Below, one piece after another: positions 1 through 6,291 of a stretch of DNA of 40,726 bases; positions within the stretch are counted from its first letter, which is position 1, and every line of letters begins with the position of its first letter. This DNA comes from a virus. The translations under genes and the position numbers were made by a program. The stretch spans positions 1-40,726 of IMG/VR virus record IMGVR_UViG_3300032322_000314; one strand, 5' to 3'. Below the pieces are notes generated by a model, which had not been told where the DNA came from, did no database searches, and was given only the letters and a program-made list of their open reading frames with translations.

Positions 1-123
1 CGCCGCCTTCGCGGAAACTCCCCAGAAATACAGTTTAGCTAGGTAGACAAGATGCCAAAAACCGTAGATATTACCGGTCAAAAATACAACATGCTTACCG
101 CCATTAAAAAAACCGGTAGGCAA
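1..123. repeat. 123-bp direct terminal repeat, left copy
   Basis: Bases 1-123 are identical to 40604-40726. The repeat carries the last codons and stop of the large adhesin gene (stop at 44-46) and the first 24 codons of the HNH gene starting at 52. A coding junction running smoothly through the repeat points to a circular or circularly permuted molecule assembled with an end overlap. A genuine short terminal repeat is the less likely alternative. Confidence 0.95.
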
Positions 124-594
124 ACAGAAAACCGGCAGTATTATTGGCTGTGCAAGTGTGACTGCGGCAAATTAACAGAGGTAAGAATTGGAAACATACG
201 AAGCGGTCGGACTAAATCTTGCGGTTGTTTAAATTTTCTCAGGGGAGAGGACAGCCCGAACTATAAACACGGTAGATCAAAGAAAACTAACGAAGATTAC
301 AAGCAGTACCAAAGAGAATGTTATGACAGATTTAAATACGGGCTTGAGCCAGAAGACAAAAAGGCGCTGATTGAAAAACAAAACAACTCCTGCGCAATTT
401 GTGGCTATAAATTTGGACAAAAAGAAGGCGACATGCATATTGATCACTGCCACACTACAAATGTTGTACGGGGTTTGCTGTGTAATTCCTGTAACACCGG
501 GCTGGGACATTTTCGGGATAGTCCTGAATTATTGAATAAGGCTGCAGAATATGCAGTGCAGCCTCCCTATACGCCCTCGCCCGCTGACCTATGA
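52..594 (+). CDS. HNH / endonuclease VII-like homing endonuclease
   Basis: A 180-aa nuclease with two metal-binding modules. Residues 34-60 hold a treble-clef-like cluster (CKCDCG, then SCGC) seen at the start of many phage homing nucleases and likely to help DNA binding. Residues about 111-150 match the recombination endonuclease VII family: a CxxC pair, then IDHCH with the catalytic His, then RGLLCNSCN supplying the second CxxC. The ATG at 52 lies 5 bases after the adhesin stop. Base composition looks more AT-rich than its neighbours and it sits between tail genes, which suggests a mobile free-standing nuclease. A role in resolving branched DNA at packaging is a less likely alternative. Confidence 0.85.
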   Translation: MPKTVDITGQKYNMLTAIKKTGRQTENRQYYWLCKCDCGKLTEVRIGNIRSGRTKSCGCLNFLRGEDSPNYKHGRSKKTNEDYKQYQRECYDRFKYGLEPEDKKALIEKQNNSCAICGYKFGQKEGDMHIDHCHTTNVVRGLLCNSCNTGLGHFRDSPELLNKAAEYAVQPPYTPSPADL

Positions 595-622
595 AACGGG
601 CATCCACTCACCGGAGCTAACA

Positions 623-1111
623 ATGGCCTTCCTGCTCGACGGTCAGCCCCTTGCGGTTGACACCCCCTTCAAGACCCCAGACGGCACGCAATACCCCGCC
701 AACTGGCTGCGCCTCTCCACCGCCGAGGAGAAAGAGGCCATCGGCATCACCGAGGTGCCCGATCCCACGCCCTATGACGAGCGCTTCTACTGGGGCTACG
801 ACGCCGAAGGCCACCTGATCCCCAAAGATCACACCCAACTCGTCGAACAGTGGATTGCCGCTACACGCACCACCGCCAACAGCCTGCTGTCGCCAACCGA
901 CTGGATCATCATTCGTGAGGCCGATAACGGTAAAGCCGCCGACCCCGTGCTGAAGACTTGGCGCGAAGAAATCCGCTTGGCTGCTGGTAGCAAGGTCTAC
1001 GAAATCGGTCAAACCACCGGCACCGACGCACTGGCTGCCTACATCACCGGCGCCGATTACCCCGCTTGGCCTGTGGATCCCTACGCCCCGCAACCCGAGG
1101 CCGTTGAGTAA
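623..1111 (+). CDS. Tail-fibre assembly chaperone-like protein (DUF4376/Phage_TAC-like)
   Basis: A 162-aa protein. I chose the ATG at 623 because GGAG lies about 8 bases upstream; the open frame continues upstream to 551 over the HNH gene tail but reads as non-protein there. Residues about 95-125 carry the pattern SPTDWIIIRE followed by VLKTWREEIR, typical of small phage tail-fibre assembly or tail accessory proteins in which a short helix precedes a Trp-Arg helix. Proline-rich N-terminal half, no membrane segment. The gene follows the fibre block across the circle junction, so a job in folding or attaching a fibre is likely. The exact partner is unknown. Confidence 0.6.
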   Translation: MAFLLDGQPLAVDTPFKTPDGTQYPANWLRLSTAEEKEAIGITEVPDPTPYDERFYWGYDAEGHLIPKDHTQLVEQWIAATRTTANSLLSPTDWIIIREADNGKAADPVLKTWREEIRLAAGSKVYEIGQTTGTDALAAYITGADYPAWPVDPYAPQPEAVE

Positions 1112-1245
1112 TGGCGGTGAAGTCCAAGACCGGCACCGCTCGCATCGAGCACGTTCCAGGCAAGCCGAAAAAATCTCGGCAAGGCCAAGGTCAACACAGC
1201 CTGCCTAATCACGGCAGGAAAAAGACTCGCGGCCAAGGGCGTTAA
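1111..1245 (+). CDS. Small basic protein, 44 aa, unknown function
   Basis: The start ATG overlaps the preceding stop as TAATG, implying translational coupling. The 44-residue product is rich in Lys, Arg, Gly and Gln (VPGKPKKSRQGQGQH and GRKKTRGQGR) and has no hydrophobic segment. It looks like a small nucleic-acid-binding or disordered peptide. I associate proteins of this composition with cyanophage genomes, but I cannot assign a function. Confidence 0.6.
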   Translation: MAVKSKTGTARIEHVPGKPKKSRQGQGQHSLPNHGRKKTRGQGR

Positions 1246-1254
1246 GATGAGGGC

Positions 1255-1500
1255 ATGATCGAGGTCATCGCTGCTGTTGCTGGAGCATCCATCAGCGTGG
1301 CGGCGATGGGTGCGATGGGCTTTACCCGTCGCAATGATGAAGCGCGTGATGCGGTAATCAGACTCACCGCTGCAGTGGAGCACATCGCCACACAATTAGA
1401 GGTGCTCCATACAGACATTAAGGAAGATCGCAAAGAAACTTTTAGTCGTCTTAATGGCGTTGAGCAGCGCGTGGCTACGCTAGAAGCACGCCCCCATTGA
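1255..1500 (+). CDS. Membrane-anchored coiled-coil protein, candidate holin/XhlA-like
   Basis: An 81-aa protein with a hydrophobic Ala/Gly/Val/Ile segment at residues about 3-23, then a charged heptad-rich region (residues 27-78; ITRLTAAVEHIATQLEVL-like and FSRLNGVEQRVATLE) likely to form a coiled coil. This is the architecture of XhlA-type and antiholin-like lysis accessory proteins. It has an AGGG ribosome-binding site about 5 bases before the ATG. It opens the lysis cassette ahead of the small hydrophobic protein at 1506 and the endolysin at 1867. A holin-accessory role is inferred from architecture and position. Confidence 0.6.
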   Translation: MIEVIAAVAGASISVAAMGAMGFTRRNDEARDAVIRLTAAVEHIATQLEVLHTDIKEDRKETFSRLNGVEQRVATLEARPH

Positions 1501-1505
1501 CGGCT

Positions 1506-1646
1506 ATGGATTTCCTGTCTCATCCTGCTTTTTGGATTATTGTTGCTGCTGCCAGCGAGTTGATTGCGCTGTCGCCACTCAAAAGCAACAGCATCGTGCA
1601 GCTTGTCTTTCAAATCCTTAATCTGGTTAAGGCAAAAAAGGGCTGA
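1506..1646 (+). CDS. Small hydrophobic lysis-cassette protein, candidate holin (zero-frame product)
   Basis: A 46-aa protein with a hydrophobic stretch at residues 8-22 (AFWIIVAAASELIAL) and a second amphipathic helix at 29-41, ending in a Lys-rich tail. The size and position, directly before the endolysin, suggest a holin or pinholin partner. The zero frame stops at TGA 1644-1646 just after a slippery A-AAA-AAG heptamer, and the -1 frame stays open for 79 more codons. This product may therefore be the short form of a frameshifted pair. Confidence 0.6.
   Translation: MDFLSHPAFWIIVAAASELIALSPLKSNSIVQLVFQILNLVKAKKG
1634..1640 (+). other. Candidate -1 ribosomal frameshift site (A AAA AAG)
   Basis: The heptamer A-AAA-AAG lies in exactly the phase required for -1 slippage: zero-frame codons are GCA AAA AAG GGC TGA. 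GCA AAA AAG is the same codon context as the well-known dnaX frameshift site of Escherichia coli. AAGG at 1629-1632 could add a Shine-Dalgarno-like stimulus, but it is very close. I see no convincing downstream pseudoknot, only a weak GGCT/AGCC pairing. A homopolymer indel in the assembly would look the same. Confidence 0.5.
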
Positions 1647-1879
1647 TCCGCTTTGGCAAGCCAGCTTGGGAGCGCCGTTTAGAGCGTGCTATCAAGCAGT
1701 GGTGGTTTGAAAAGACGCTGCCAGCCAAGTTAGACAAAGCTGAAGCGGACTGGCATGCGGCACAACCGCCGGAGCCGCAGCCGATCATTACACACGAACC
1801 AATCAACGACGAGTTGCAAACCGGCGACAGTCGGTTGCTGGGTGGTCCCATGAGCATCAAATCACCATGGTCAGACTGA
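1640..1879 (+). CDS. -1 frame extension of the 1506 protein (fusion product 124 aa) or separate ORF
   Basis: The -1 frame is open from 1631 to the TGA at 1877-1879 and has no ATG, GTG or TTG start in its first third; the only near start is CTG at 1643. It encodes a protein-like sequence with LIRFGKPAWERRLERAIKQWW at its beginning (basic and Trp-rich, probably membrane-proximal) and a Pro-rich, then acidic, C-terminus. The lack of a start and the slippery site upstream favour translation as a frameshift fusion of 45 plus 79 residues. Its end overlaps the endolysin start by 13 bases. No family is recognised. Confidence 0.5.
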   Translation, partial: GLIRFGKPAWERRLERAIKQWWFEKTLPAKLDKAEADWHAAQPPEPQPIITHEPINDELQTGDSRLLGGPMSIKSPWSD

Positions 1880-2919
1880 CCGACCTATTCCGCTACTACA
1901 AGCATGGCACGCCACATCAAATGGCAGCCATTGTTGAATTAGAAGCTGAGCTATTAAAGGCTGCACCGCAATTATTGACTAGAGACCAGCCGTGGTACAA
2001 GACATGGCAGCAAAGCGGCAAACTGCATAGCTATGACGCGGCATCAAAATTGATCCGCGAGTTTGAAGGCTGCCATCTCTCCGCTTATCCTGATCCGCTC
2101 AGCGGTGGCGATCCATGGACGATCGGCTATGGCACCACACGCTATAGCGATGGGCGTAAGGTGCAACGCGGCGACAAGATCACCATCATTGAAGCTAACC
2201 GGCTACTGGATTTAGAAATTGAACAGATCGCCAGCAAGCTCCGCAGTACGGTGCCATTTTGGAATGCTATGCCTGCTGATAAGCAGTGCTCCTTAATTAG
2301 CTTCGCCTACAACCTTGGCGCAGGCTTTTATGGCACTGCTGGATTTGAGACCATTAGCAAGCGACTCAAAGATAAAGACTGGCAGCGCGTACCGGAGGCC
2401 ATGCTGCTATATCGCAACCCCGGCACGGCTGTAGAGGCTGGTTTGCTGCGCCGCAGACAAGCAGAAGGCAGGCTATGGGGCATTGAGCAGCAACCAGCTA
2501 AGCTGAGTCCTAGCAGTCCATTTTCAGCACATATCACGCCTCACATTCGCATTGGTGAGTTTGCACTGGACCAAGAGGCACGTAGATTTGACCATCAGTA
2601 CCAAGTAGATACTGCTGCCGAGCTGGCGGCATTCCTTGAGCGCGTGCGCAGTGCATTTGGCAACAAGTTTGTGGTTATCACCAGTGGCTACAGGCCGCCA
2701 GCCATCAATCGCAGTGTCGGTGGTGCTTCAAGCAGCGAGCATCTTTATGACAAGCCTGGCGTTGGTGCAGTGGATTTCTACGTTGTTGATGCAGACATCT
2801 ATGCCGTCCAAGACTGGTGCGTAAAGCATTGGCCGTATAGCACTGGACTTGGAGCACCCAAGGGCTTTGTGCATCTTGGGATACGCGAAGGTAGACCGCG
2901 TCTTACTTGGCCTTACTAG
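1867..2919 (+). CDS. Bifunctional endolysin: GH24 lysozyme plus M15-type peptidase
   Basis: A 350-aa cell-wall hydrolase with two catalytic domains. Residues about 58-205 form a phage-type (GH24) lysozyme: catalytic Glu67 in REFEG, Asp76 in AYPDP and Thr85 in WTIGYGTT, which cleaves MurNAc-GlcNAc bonds. Residues about 230-350 form an M15_3/DUF882-like D,D- or L,D-peptidase with zinc ligands His in SSSEH, Asp in GAVDFY and His in FVHLGIR, which would cut peptide stems. There is no signal peptide, so export would need the holin candidates upstream. About 55 N-terminal residues precede the lysozyme. The start ATG lies inside the end of the preceding frame, suggesting coupling. Confidence 0.9.
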   Translation: MVRLTDLFRYYKHGTPHQMAAIVELEAELLKAAPQLLTRDQPWYKTWQQSGKLHSYDAASKLIREFEGCHLSAYPDPLSGGDPWTIGYGTTRYSDGRKVQRGDKITIIEANRLLDLEIEQIASKLRSTVPFWNAMPADKQCSLISFAYNLGAGFYGTAGFETISKRLKDKDWQRVPEAMLLYRNPGTAVEAGLLRRRQAEGRLWGIEQQPAKLSPSSPFSAHITPHIRIGEFALDQEARRFDHQYQVDTAAELAAFLERVRSAFGNKFVVITSGYRPPAINRSVGGASSSEHLYDKPGVGAVDFYVVDADIYAVQDWCVKHWPYSTGLGAPKGFVHLGIREGRPRLTWPY

Positions 2920-2947
2920 ACTGTCCGTGTAAGCCGCTACAAACGGC

Positions 2948-3799
2948 ATGGCGATCACATCCACACGAGTGTCGCCAGAACTCCTAGAAATTCGCATACC
3001 TTACAACAGCACCAAAGAAGAATCTACGTTTTTGTTGCTGTCGGACATTCACCTCGACAATCCAAAGTGCGACCGTAAGCTACTGCTGCGGCACCTTGAT
3101 GAGTGCAAGGAGATTGGCGGTTATGCATTAATGTTTGGTGATGTGCTTTGCTTGATGCAAGGCAAAAAAGATCGACGTGGCAGTAAAGGCGACATCAGAC
3201 CAGAGCATCTTGGTGGCAATTACTTTGACCTTGTGTTCCGCGAATCGGCAGACTTGCTGAGGCCATACGGCGACATAATCTTGATGATGGGCGATGGCAA
3301 CCATGAAACAGCCGTGCTCAATAATCAAGAAATTGACCCGCTAGAAAATGTGGTCCGGCTGATGCGCAACGATGGCGCCATTACTGAACACATGGGATAC
3401 CAAGGATTTGTGCGGTTTGCGTTTCGGCAGTCGGCTGGTCGGACGCGGCGCTGCACGTTATTCTTTCACCACGGCGCATGGGGCGGCATTATCACCAAAG
3501 GTACTATGGGTGGTGGGCGTTACGCTTCGATTGCGCCCGATGCTGATATCATGATAAACGGCCATAATCATGAACGCAGCATGGTGGCACATCCGTGTTA
3601 TCGAATTTGTGAAAATGGCAAAGCATGGGTTGAGCAGCGCTGGCATTTGCAAACCGGAACGTATAAACAAGAATTTGGCGGTACTGGCGGTTGGGCGATT
3701 GAACGCATCGTCATGCCTAAATCACTTGGCGGAATATGGTTAACGCTAAGACCAAGAGAACGCGGCGGGGTTGATATTACCTGCAGGCCAACAGTATGA
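2948..3799 (+). CDS. Calcineurin-like metallophosphoesterase
   Basis: A 283-aa protein with the full metallophosphoesterase motif set in order: LLSDIHLD (about 31-38), GDVL (about 60), GDGNHET (about 117), HHGAWGG (about 177) and GHNHE (about 208). These residues bind the two-metal centre. The substrate cannot be read from sequence; phage members may be DNA or nucleotide phosphatases or 2',3'-cyclic phosphodiesterases. It sits 28 bases after the endolysin and is overlapped at its stop by the next gene (ATGA), so it is probably in the same transcript as the lysis cassette rather than with replication genes. Confidence 0.85.
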   Translation: MAITSTRVSPELLEIRIPYNSTKEESTFLLLSDIHLDNPKCDRKLLLRHLDECKEIGGYALMFGDVLCLMQGKKDRRGSKGDIRPEHLGGNYFDLVFRESADLLRPYGDIILMMGDGNHETAVLNNQEIDPLENVVRLMRNDGAITEHMGYQGFVRFAFRQSAGRTRRCTLFFHHGAWGGIITKGTMGGGRYASIAPDADIMINGHNHERSMVAHPCYRICENGKAWVEQRWHLQTGTYKQEFGGTGGWAIERIVMPKSLGGIWLTLRPRERGGVDITCRPTV

Positions 3800-3978
3800 A
3801 GCAATATGTTTTAGAAATTGAGTACACGATTGTTGTTGAAAGCGACAATACAGATCCAGAAGAGGTATCAGATGACTTCATGGCGCGGTTAACAGAGCTG
3901 GCACCATCTAACGATCACATCCTGGGCTTGTCCGTTCAGGTTTTACCTATCCCCGAGCTTCGTGGATCATCTGATTGA
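3796..3978 (+). CDS. Small acidic hypothetical protein, 60 aa
   Basis: The ATG overlaps the phosphoesterase stop as ATGA, implying coupling. The product begins with a beta-like stretch (YVLEIEYTIVVE) followed by acidic residues and a helix (EVSDDFMARLTELA). This is compatible with a small alpha/beta fold. No family is recognised. It overlaps the GTG start of the following HNH gene by 17 bases. Confidence 0.6.
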   Translation: MKQYVLEIEYTIVVESDNTDPEEVSDDFMARLTELAPSNDHILGLSVQVLPIPELRGSSD

Positions 3979-4261
3979 TGGCTCCAACCTAGTACCAAAA
4001 CGCAATGCAAAACAACAATTTAGAAGGCAAATTTTTGAAGCATGGGATAACCGCTGCGCATATTGCGGCGTGCCGGCTGACACTTTAGATCATGTCAAGC
4101 CCAGACACAAAGGCGGTGCTACGGTGGCAGCTAATCTTGTTCCTGCTTGCAAAAGTTGCAACCGCAAAAAAGGAAGCGAATATTGGCTTGATTGGTTTAC
4201 CCGTCAAGATTCGTGGACTGTTGAGCGCGTTCTAAAAATTCAGGACTGGTTGATTGGCTAA
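3962..4261 (+). CDS. HNH endonuclease
   Basis: A 99-aa HNH nuclease starting at GTG. The core runs CAYCG (about residue 33-37), LDHVKPRHKGG (about 43-53) and NLVPACKSCNRKKG (about 59-72), giving both zinc-ribbon cysteine pairs, the catalytic His and the Asn. Small solo HNH proteins in phages act either as homing enzymes or as packaging nickases next to terminase. This one is far from the terminase, which favours homing or an independent role. It is the second HNH gene in the genome. The last 65 bases are overlapped on the other strand by a leftward small ORF. Confidence 0.85.
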   Translation: MDHLIDGSNLVPKRNAKQQFRRQIFEAWDNRCAYCGVPADTLDHVKPRHKGGATVAANLVPACKSCNRKKGSEYWLDWFTRQDSWTVERVLKIQDWLIG

Positions 4262-4370
4262 GTAGTTGTTGATAAAAAACATAGGCTTGCCAGTCTTGTG
4301 CATGATCTTTGCATATACCATTCAAACAAACACGCCAAACGCCATTATTGTTTGTAATTGTCGGCTCCAA
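4197..4370 (-). CDS. Hidden small gene, 57 aa, unknown function
   Basis: The leftward frame from TTG at 4370 to TAA at 4197 encodes a strongly protein-like sequence with the core GVWRVCLNGICKDHAQDW followed by QAYVFYQQLL. It contains two cysteines four residues apart and many aromatics. The frame is open upstream only a little further, inside the sigma gene, with no ATG available, so TTG (26 bases inside the sigma gene end) is the best start and suggests coupled translation after the sigma gene. It overlaps the rightward HNH gene end by 65 bases. The pattern resembles small conserved cyanophage proteins, but I cannot name a family. Confidence 0.5.
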   Translation of the reverse strand: MEPTITNNNGVWRVCLNGICKDHAQDWQAYVFYQQLLSQSTSPEFLERAQQSTNLDG

Positions 4371-5241
4371 GTGGGGTGCCCGCCAGTGGGTTGCTCATCA
4401 GCATACGGAGTCGATTGATGCCTCGACGTTGAATATCGGACATGGTTGCTCGCTTTAATTTATGTTCATTTTCTAGCTGGGACCACGGAATACGATCACC
4501 AGCATTACGTGCATAAATAATATCTCTTGTTTTCTTATCTAGATACATTTCGCAGTAATCATACAGCAATGCTATTTGGTCGTTATCTTCAACGCTGGTA
4601 TCAATTACATCACTAACCAATTCAAGGATTGTTGAGCCTTCGCCATCATCCTTTGCATTTTGATCCAAGCTTATTACACGATAGCTTTGTTTGATTGCAT
4701 CGGCAATCGTCTTTTCTTCTAGGTTGAGTTCATTGGCTAAATCAGCCAAAGATGCTACTTTGCCATGTGTCTTGGCAAATGCTTCAGTTGCTCGATTGAT
4801 TTTTAGCAGCAATTCATGGATGTTTAGTGGCAATCTAATGATTGGATCAGAGGCAATCAATGCTCTGCTGATCGCTTGACGAATCCACCAGTAGGCGTAG
4901 GTGGAAAACTTGTAGCCTCTTGAGTAATCAAATAATTCAACAGCGCGAGATAAGCCAATGTTTCCTTCTTGTATTAAATCTATCATTTCTAATGTTTGCA
5001 TATTTCTTTTAACGTATCGCCGTGCCACATGGACCACAAGCTGCAAATTAGACTGAATAAATCGCTGGCGTGCGCGCTCTCCACTCTTTAGTTCACGCTG
5101 CTCATGTTTTGTTAATGGCCTATCTAATTTGCGCAATTCAAGCAATCGCGCAACACGTCGCCCAAGTTGTATCTCTTGTTGCGGTGTTAACAATGGAAAT
5201 TTTGCAATACTGTTGAGGTAATCCTTGAGTGGATCAGACAT
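4345..5241 (-). CDS. Phage-encoded RNA polymerase sigma-70 factor
   Basis: A 298-aa sigma factor starting at the ATG at 5241. Region 1.2 is at the N-terminus (DPLKDYLNSIAKFPLLT). Region 2 is highly conserved (IQSNLQLVVHVARRYV, DLIQEGNIGLSRAVELFDY, YKFSTYAYWWIRQAI), with the core-binding and -10 recognition parts intact. Region 3 follows (IRLPLNIHELLLKI). Region 4 is divergent (TRDIIYARNAGDRIPW then RRGINRLRMLM), suggesting altered -35 recognition. The overall form resembles cyanobacterial RpoD/group-2 sigmas. It ends the leftward operon and could switch host polymerase to late phage promoters. It looks more AT-rich than adjacent genes. Confidence 0.9.
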   Translation of the reverse strand: MSDPLKDYLNSIAKFPLLTPQQEIQLGRRVARLLELRKLDRPLTKHEQRELKSGERARQRFIQSNLQLVVHVARRYVKRNMQTLEMIDLIQEGNIGLSRAVELFDYSRGYKFSTYAYWWIRQAISRALIASDPIIRLPLNIHELLLKINRATEAFAKTHGKVASLADLANELNLEEKTIADAIKQSYRVISLDQNAKDDGEGSTILELVSDVIDTSVEDNDQIALLYDYCEMYLDKKTRDIIYARNAGDRIPWSQLENEHKLKRATMSDIQRRGINRLRMLMSNPLAGTPLGADNYKQ

Positions 5242-5485
5242 GACAAATCCGTTGGTACATACAATAGAAGCACAGTTCCACGGTGCTGCCAACGCCCGTG
5301 CGTTGCGTGCACTACATGAACGCAAGGACTGGAATGGCCTGCTGGAATATGCACTGCTGCTGGCTAACCAAGAGGCAAACCAGCGCTCTCAAATCCAATG
5401 GCTAGTGCGTGAGGCAATGCGCTCATGCAGCATCGAGCCGTGGCACCTTGCTGCGGCTGAGGAATTGCTTGCTAGCCGCGACTAG
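5240..5485 (+). CDS. Small helical hypothetical protein, 81 aa
   Basis: The rightward frame from ATG 5240 encodes a mostly helical protein (FHGAANARALRALHERKDW, LLEYALLLANQEAN, QIQWLVREAMR). The frame also opens from TTG 5225, but the ATG is the better start. It begins within the CATG that is also the start of the leftward sigma gene, and it overlaps the 3' end of the dCTP deaminase gene by 63 bases. The sequence is too protein-like to be an accident. It is the only rightward gene inside the leftward operon. Function unknown. Confidence 0.6.
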   Translation: MTNPLVHTIEAQFHGAANARALRALHERKDWNGLLEYALLLANQEANQRSQIQWLVREAMRSCSIEPWHLAAAEELLASRD

Positions 5486-5974
5486 CTGGTCGTTGTTGTA
5501 GTGGCCTGTTACGGCATAGCTCAACGCCGGACGTTGGCTCATGCGGAAAAATACCATCTGACCAATCTTTAAGCCTGGATAAACAGGAATTTTCTGCAGT
5601 TGGCGTGCATTTTTCAACTCAAGCGTCAGTGCGCTGCCATGCCAACCTGGGTCTGCGTAACCGGCGTGCAGGTTTTCGTAACCCTCACGTGCGCGGCTTG
5701 ACTTCAGGAAGAACAACCCAGCGACATCCTCGGGCATTGAGAACGTCTCCATCGTCTGCGCAAGGATAAATTGCCCTGACGCCAGCTCATATGGATGGTC
5801 AGGCGTGTAATCCTTAATTGATAGCGGAATCATCTGGTGTGATTCAACCGATTCAAGCATGATGAGATTGCCGAGCCGTAGATCCAAACTGGCAGGATTG
5901 ATCAGCTCCGGCAGGTGGTTTTTGACCATTCCTTGCTCAATGAGGTTAAAAATCTCGGTGTCGCACAGAATCAT
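5423..5974 (-). CDS. dcd: dCTP deaminase (Dcd/DUT superfamily)
   Basis: A 183-aa protein of the dCTP deaminase/dUTPase fold. Recognisable parts are NPASLDLRLGN near the N-terminus, the catalytic/nucleotide region FLKSSRAREG (about 92-101), HAGYADPGWHGSALTLELKN (about 104-123) with the conserved Asp-Pro-Gly-Trp, and GLKIGQMVFFRM. It converts dCTP to dUTP to feed dTTP synthesis. A bifunctional deaminase-diphosphatase is possible. I chose the ATG at 5974 over an upstream TTG. It lies in the early nucleotide/DNA metabolism operon, overlapping the Zn-ribbon gene upstream by 29 bases. Confidence 0.88.
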   Translation of the reverse strand: MILCDTEIFNLIEQGMVKNHLPELINPASLDLRLGNLIMLESVESHQMIPLSIKDYTPDHPYELASGQFILAQTMETFSMPEDVAGLFFLKSSRAREGYENLHAGYADPGWHGSALTLELKNARQLQKIPVYPGLKIGQMVFFRMSQRPALSYAVTGHYNNDQLVAASKQFLSRSKVPRLDAA

Positions 5975-6152
5975 GGGTCCAGATAACAAGATGATTGGGT
6001 AAAAATTGCTCTTGAGGCTGTAGCGTGTACCAACGATGGTCGCAGGCTTTGCAATAACGACGGCGGTAAATTATGCCATCGTTTTGTTTTGTCATAACCA
6101 CATAAGTACAGTGGCTATTGCATTTCGGGCATGGTGTTTGAACGGCGGGCAT
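5946..6152 (-). CDS. Small zinc-ribbon protein
   Basis: A 68-aa protein with CPKCNSHCTYVV at residues 8-19 and YRRRYCKACDHRWYT at about 29-43. The two CxxC pairs separated by a beta hairpin match a zinc ribbon like those at the start of NrdR or in Ogr/transcription-factor-like phage proteins. A DNA- or polymerase-binding regulatory role is plausible but not shown. Start and stop overlap the neighbouring leftward genes, consistent with an operon. Confidence 0.7.
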   Translation of the reverse strand: MPAVQTPCPKCNSHCTYVVMTKQNDGIIYRRRYCKACDHRWYTLQPQEQFLPNHLVIWTHDSVRHRDF

Positions 6153-6291
6153 CTTGCTGCAAGAACTCCAAAAGGTTCAACAAATATGCAGCAAATGCAA
6201 CATGTGTCATAACAGCATGGGTGCCCGGAGGCACCCCATAACTGTCACGCCACCACGCATCAAAAGCTGCTTTGATGGCGGGTTCGTTCAT
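6115..6291 (-). CDS. Small hypothetical protein, 58 aa
   Basis: The leftward frame starts at ATG 6291, overlapping the SSB stop as ATGA, and ends at TAG 6115. The product reads as a helical protein (IKAAFDAWWRDSYG, then AVMTHVAFAAYLLNLLEFL) with a Trp pair and a hydrophobic second helix. The frame is missed by simple ORF length cut-offs. It overlaps the Zn-ribbon gene by 38 bases. No family recognised. Confidence 0.65.
   Translation of the reverse strand: MNEPAIKAAFDAWWRDSYGVPPGTHAVMTHVAFAAYLLNLLEFLQQDARRSNTMPEMQ

Noticed and set aside
617-1093. 158-aa leftward open frame
   Set aside because: Gly/Val-rich antisense shadow of the tail accessory gene at 623-1111; no motif and no start signal.
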